Shown one piece after another: positions 60,842-64,000 of a stretch of DNA of 64,000 nt. Position 1 is the stretch's first letter, and each line of letters begins with the position of its first letter. The position numbers and the translations under genes were made by a program. Source of the DNA: Eubacteriaceae bacterium (lineage in GTDB: Bacteria; Bacillota; Clostridia; Peptostreptococcales; Anaerovoracaceae); contig CABIXY010000001.1 of assembly GCA_902362805.1 (NCBI GenBank), positions 248,001 through 312,000 of the forward strand. The letters run 5' to 3'. The notes beneath the pieces were generated by a model. It was not told the DNA's origin and made no database searches. It was given only the letters and a program-made list of their open reading frames with translations.

Positions 60842-61564
60842 TCAATACATTCTGGGAACAAGTGCGCGATACAACAGATTTGTTAAAGCGACAAAGTCAA
60901 AGACTGGCAGCCCAGTCACTTCTGAAATTGCGGCTGCAAATGGCGGAATATCGCTGCACTCCAACAGGAAAGCGCCAATTGCTGGTTCTTTTGCCATCAT
61001 ATCCTCTGCAATCTGTACCACTTGCTCCTGAAAGCGGCCTGCATCCATTTCAGATTTTCTTTGCAGGCGGATGCAATCCATGAATTCTGAACAAGTATCC
61101 AGTTCCCCTATCACAAAGGGTATGGTATCGTCAATGCCGCTGGTCTCTAAAAAATGCGCTTCTTTGAGACGGCGGCCTGCAGCGGTGATGATTCCCAGCT
61201 TTTTCTGTCTTCCGATGATTTTGGAAATCATGGGGGCCATCAGCAGGGGAGAGGTGCATATGGGAATGTCCAGTTCTTCGGCTACCCGCGTCTGCCAGAC
61301 CACGAATAATCCGCAACCGGTGGTGATGGCTCGTACCCCTTCGTCCTGCAGTTCCTTTGCTGCTCGAATAAAGGTCTGATACTTTTCTTCGTTTAAGTCC
61401 TGCCACCAACCGGTGGGCAGATTGACGACTTTGTAGCGGACCGGAAAGTCGAAAGAGGCCGCATGGGCCATGTTGCCGGGCATCAATGGGTATCTGGCGT
61501 TTAAAACGAGAATTCCTATTGGTACGCCGCCAAAGGCGGTGCCCCCTGAAATCATCTTTGTCAA
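60842..61564 (-). CDS. Aspartate/glutamate racemase-family protein
   Basis: A 240-residue protein of the Asp/Glu/hydantoin racemase superfamily. The usual two catalytic cysteines appear as GCGLFVVWQ near residue 84 and ECSDIPPF near 188. GIITAAGRRLKEAHF near 130 is the domain-linking segment. I chose the TTG at 61564 because AGGAGG ends 7 bases upstream; the longer frame to 61639 would read through the promoter region. It could racemise an amino acid or act on a hydantoin or maleate-like substrate. It pairs with the NhaC-type antiporter gene. Confidence 0.8.
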   Translation of the reverse strand: MTKMISGGTAFGGVPIGILVLNARYPLMPGNMAHAASFDFPVRYKVVNLPTGWWQDLNEEKYQTFIRAAKELQDEGVRAITTGCGLFVVWQTRVAEELDIPICTSPLLMAPMISKIIGRQKKLGIITAAGRRLKEAHFLETSGIDDTIPFVIGELDTCSEFMDCIRLQRKSEMDAGRFQEQVVQIAEDMMAKEPAIGAFLLECSDIPPFAAAISEVTGLPVFDFVALTNLLYRALVPRMY

Positions 61565-61770
61565 AATATCACCTCCTGCTGTTTTGTACAGAGCCACTAT
61601 ATTATCATATAATTTAGATGGTATATATAGCTTTGACATATTGATTTTATAATCTTATTTTAACACAGAATGGAGGATACGTTAATATTTTTTTGAATAT
61701 TCTGGCATAAATTGGGCGCTTATGTTGTCCCTTTCTGCTGCCTAAAAAACGAAATAATACTTTCGCTTGA

Positions 61771-61799
61771 TTGATTTTGCCCCAAAATCAGTGTAGAAT
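61771..61799 (+). promoter_or_regulatory. Promoter of the pyrophosphatase gene with palindrome in the spacer
   Basis: TTGATT at 61771-61776, a 17-base spacer and TAGAAT at 61794-61799. TGATTTT and AAAATCA (61772-61778 and 61784-61790) form a perfect dyad overlapping the -35 and spacer. A repressor bound here would block the promoter. Confidence 0.6.
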
Positions 61800-61833
61800 G
61801 GACACAAGTTTAATGAAAGAGGGGGCAAGGTGA

Positions 61834-63495
61834 TTGCAAGAATATGAAACGACTTATGTCATCGGGCACAAGAACCCGGACACGGATTCCATTTGCTCGG
61901 CAATTTGTTATGCCAATTTGAAACATCGGATTGACGGGAAAAATTATGAACCGGCCAGGGCGGGACATATCAATGAAGAGACGAAGTTTGTACTGGAGTA
62001 TTTTGATGTACCAGCGCCGCAGCTGATTGAAAACATCACTACCCAGGTGAAGGATATCGAGATTCGCAAGACCAAAGGCGTCTGCAAAAATCTGTCTATT
62101 AAACTGGCTTGGAACATGATGCAGGAACACGACATCTACACGATTCCGGTAGTTTCAGAGGGTGCCGTTCTGGAGGGACTGATTACCGTGGGTGATATCG
62201 CCAAGTCTTATATGAACGTTTACGACAGCGATATCTTGTCTAAGGCCAATACGCAGTATTCCAATATTATTGACACCTTGAAGGGGAGTACCGTGGTCGG
62301 CGATGGCACGAAATTTTTTCATCAAGGGAAAGTTCTGATTGCGGCGGCCAATCCTGACATGATGGAGAGTTTTATAGAGAAGGGAGATCTGGTGATTTTG
62401 GGGAATCGTTACGAATCCCAGCTCTGCGCCATAGAAATGGAGGCGGCCTGTATCATCGTATGTGAGGGCGCGCCCGTTTCCCTTACCATCAGAAAACTGG
62501 CGCAGGCGAGAGGCTGCACCATTATATCGACGCCTTATGACGCTTTTACCGTCGCTCGTCTCATCAATCAAAGTATTCCAGTGGAGTTTTTCATGCGCAC
62601 AGAGCACTTGATCGCTTTCGAGGATACGGATTATATCGATGAGGTCAAGGACGTTATGGCCAGTAAAAGGCATCGGGATTTTCCAATCATCGATGAAGAT
62701 GGAAAGTATATGGGGATGATTTCTCGGCGGAATCTGCTGGGAGCTAAGGGAAAACCAGTTATTTTGGTAGACCACAATGAAAAAAATCAGACGGTGGAAG
62801 GCATTGAACACGCAGAAATCAAAGAAATCATCGATCATCACCGCATTGGAGCAGTGGAGACCATTTCACCGGTCTTTTTCCGCAATCAGCCGCTGGGCTG
62901 TACTTCGACCATCATTTATCAGATGTATCACGAAATGAACATCGAAATAGATAGACTGACAGCAGGGCTTTTGTGCAGCGCAATCATATCAGATACTTTA
63001 CTATTCCGCTCTCCGACCTGCACTGAAATTGACAGACAGGCGGCAATGGACCTGGCAGGCATAGCTGGGATAGATCCGGAGGAGTTTGCGGAAGATATGT
63101 TTGCTGCGGGCAGCAATTTAAAAGGCAAATCAATAGAAGAAATTTTTTATCAAGATTTTAAACGCTTCACAGCGGGAAATGTCTCCTTTGGCGTTGGTCA
63201 GCTGATTGCTACGAACCGCAGTGAACTAGAAGCACTGCAGGAGGATATGGTGCCTTTTATGGAAAAAGCCCGGGAGCGTCACGAAATGGACATGATGTTC
63301 TTCATGCTGACTAACATTTTGACAGAGACCACAGGACTGATTTGCGCCGGCAGCGGTGCTAGACAGCTTATTCTGGACGTCTTTGGCGGAGAATATGATG
63401 AAACCTATGAGAGTGAACACATCATCAGATTAACAGGAATGGTTTCCAGAAAGAAGCAGCTGATTCCGAAAATCATCATGGCTTTGGGCGAATAA
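61834..63495 (+). CDS. ppaC: Manganese-dependent inorganic pyrophosphatase with CBS and DRTGG domains
   Basis: A 553-residue family II pyrophosphatase (CBS-PPase). The DHH catalytic part starts GHKNPDTDS (H12, D16, D18) and is split by a regulatory insertion: CBS1 (about 72-125), DRTGG (about 130-245) and CBS2 (about 250-305). Catalysis resumes with VDHNEKNQ near 311 and IDHHRIGA near 332, and ends with the DHHA2 domain (about 430-553). Adenine nucleotides, including diadenosine polyphosphates, control such enzymes through the CBS/DRTGG part. It starts at TTG with AGGGGGCAAGG upstream. A terminator whose loop contains the stop codon follows. Confidence 0.93.
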   Translation: MQEYETTYVIGHKNPDTDSICSAICYANLKHRIDGKNYEPARAGHINEETKFVLEYFDVPAPQLIENITTQVKDIEIRKTKGVCKNLSIKLAWNMMQEHDIYTIPVVSEGAVLEGLITVGDIAKSYMNVYDSDILSKANTQYSNIIDTLKGSTVVGDGTKFFHQGKVLIAAANPDMMESFIEKGDLVILGNRYESQLCAIEMEAACIIVCEGAPVSLTIRKLAQARGCTIISTPYDAFTVARLINQSIPVEFFMRTEHLIAFEDTDYIDEVKDVMASKRHRDFPIIDEDGKYMGMISRRNLLGAKGKPVILVDHNEKNQTVEGIEHAEIKEIIDHHRIGAVETISPVFFRNQPLGCTSTIIYQMYHEMNIEIDRLTAGLLCSAIISDTLLFRSPTCTEIDRQAAMDLAGIAGIDPEEFAEDMFAAGSNLKGKSIEEIFYQDFKRFTAGNVSFGVGQLIATNRSELEALQEDMVPFMEKARERHEMDMMFFMLTNILTETTGLICAGSGARQLILDVFGGEYDETYESEHIIRLTGMVSRKKQLIPKIIMALGE

Positions 63496-63511
63496 AATCG
63501 CCCATTTTTTT
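63486..63511 (+). terminator. Intrinsic terminator after ppaC
   Basis: GGGCGA and TCGCCC form a 6-bp stem with a 6-base loop containing the ppaC stop codon, followed by A and seven Ts. Confidence 0.75.
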
Positions 63512-63580
63512 GTTATTCCCAACAAGCGGCGTTCTTTTTTACAAACTGCTGGAACGTCTGCGGCTTCTTTCCCATACGAT

Positions 63581-63662
63581 GCGTTCCTTGCCAGCCATAG
63601 GCTGGGGAACGCCAGCATAAATTCTGTCACGCAAATCGCCTGCGGCTCTTTGGACAGAATGT
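63581..63662. repeat. Dispersed hairpin element, best copy (B)
   Basis: Hairpin 1 is GCGTTCC-CCAGCC-ata-GGCTGG-GGAACGC (63581-63613). Hairpin 2 has arms ATTCTGTC (63621-63628) and GACAGAAT (63653-63660). The loop of hairpin 2 is almost identical to copy A. It provides the last codons and stop of the NmrA-like gene. Confidence 0.7.
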
Positions 63663-64000
63663 CATGACTTGTTCAAAGGCAGTCGTTACTTTTTTTGCTG
63701 CTCCAAAACGTGTCATCATATAGAGCATTCCCATGACAGTGCAGTATTCTTTTTCCATCCCCCTGACATTCATCCAGTATTTTTTTGCAAAGGCAGGATT
63801 AGGATTGGTATATATAATTTCTCGGCCTAATTCCTCGGACAGGATTCTTGCAACTTGCCAATAATCAATGGCGGCGGGACCTGTTATGGAATACCCTCTA
63901 TTTTGGTGTAACTCTGGTTCGCTCAATACTTTGGCCGTGATTTCGCCGATGTCCTCCGCATCAACAAAGCTGGTCAAGGCGTTCTTAACTGGCACCACAA
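63627..64000 (-). CDS. NmrA-like NAD(P)-binding protein, C-terminal part, tail replaced by repeat
   Basis: The visible 123 residues are the C-terminal part of an atypical short-chain dehydrogenase of the NmrA/azoreductase-like group: FVDAEDIGEITAKVLSEPELHQNRGYSITGPAAIDYWQVARILSEELGREI (about positions 11-60 of the visible part) and GMLYMMTRFGAAKKVTTAFEQV. The family usually ends with about 10-20 more residues (a RxPRSFEEF-like motif). Here the coding frame enters hairpin element copy B and ends MTFCPKSRRRFA. The 5' part lies outside the window. The protein may still be active, since the lost part is at the tail. Confidence 0.72.
   Translation of the reverse strand, partial: VVPVKNALTSFVDAEDIGEITAKVLSEPELHQNRGYSITGPAAIDYWQVARILSEELGREIIYTNPNPAFAKKYWMNVRGMEKEYCTVMGMLYMMTRFGAAKKVTTAFEQVMTFCPKSRRRFA

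Noticed and set aside
61565..61639. N-terminal extension of the racemase-like protein
   Set aside because: It covers the ribosome binding site for the TTG at 61564 and shows no domain.

Overview
The window looks like a chromosomal segment of a moderate-GC, amino-acid-fermenting anaerobic Firmicute of the class Clostridia. The signs are strong AGGAGG-type ribosome binding sites with frequent TTG/GTG starts, two four-subunit 2-oxoacid:ferredoxin oxidoreductases, an oxygen-sensitive glycyl radical enzyme with its activase, an ADP-forming acyl-CoA synthetase and NhaC-type antiporters. An Anaerovoracaceae/Emergencia-like gut organism would fit, but that is inference from gene content only. I see no rRNA, tRNA, CRISPR array, prophage or complete insertion sequence.

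Region 1 (1-4150): a partial amidohydrolase and a DUF2284 protein diverge from a 12-bp-arm palindrome, followed by a NagD-like HAD phosphatase, an NhaC antiporter and a small membrane protein. Region 2 (4185-20943): two divergent 2-oxoacid:ferredoxin oxidoreductase operons. The rightward one starts at a clear sigma-A promoter and continues without a strong terminator through an ADP-forming acyl-CoA synthetase, an aromatic-type aminotransferase, a sodium:solute symporter, an OFA-type MFS carrier, a 4-hydroxyphenylacetate decarboxylase (hpdB, hpdC, hpdA) and an RpiR regulator. Together these would convert tyrosine to p-cresol: transamination, oxidative decarboxylation to the aryl-acetyl-CoA, ATP formation, then radical decarboxylation. 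The HpdB and HpdC key residues match the known family in spacing.

Region 3 (20956-28539): two paralogous copies of a four-gene cassette, MerR regulator - DUF5058 membrane protein - second membrane protein - M20 amidohydrolase. Each structural operon is preceded by a TTGACC/-10 promoter with the 19-bp spacer typical of MerR control. A 2 x 90-bp tandem repeat made of hairpins with compensatory changes lies between the copies. I regard this as the best candidate for an undescribed uptake-and-hydrolysis system.

Region 4 (28551-46454): a decayed exported-protein gene, a YefM/YoeB toxin-antitoxin pair with a palindromic operator, two two-component systems that converge tail to tail, a MacB-like ABC protein and a heterodimeric ABC exporter, a SRAP peptidase, a YfhO-GtrA-glycosyltransferase operon (three-component envelope glycosylation) and a YyaL-like thioredoxin-domain protein. 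The first two-component system and the glycosylation operon share a promoter made of TTAAGA direct repeats at 10-11-bp (and 22-23-bp) spacing, which suggests one regulon.

Region 5 (46480-64000): an MFS exporter, two NCS2 purine permeases flanking a DUF1461 protein, an iron alcohol dehydrogenase, a decayed lipoprotein gene, alr, purA, purB, an unknown exported protein, an Asp/Glu racemase-like protein with an NhaC antiporter, a CBS-domain manganese inorganic pyrophosphatase and the 3' part of an NmrA-like gene. Three copies of a dispersed hairpin element lie here; one appears to have replaced the 3' end of the NmrA-like gene.
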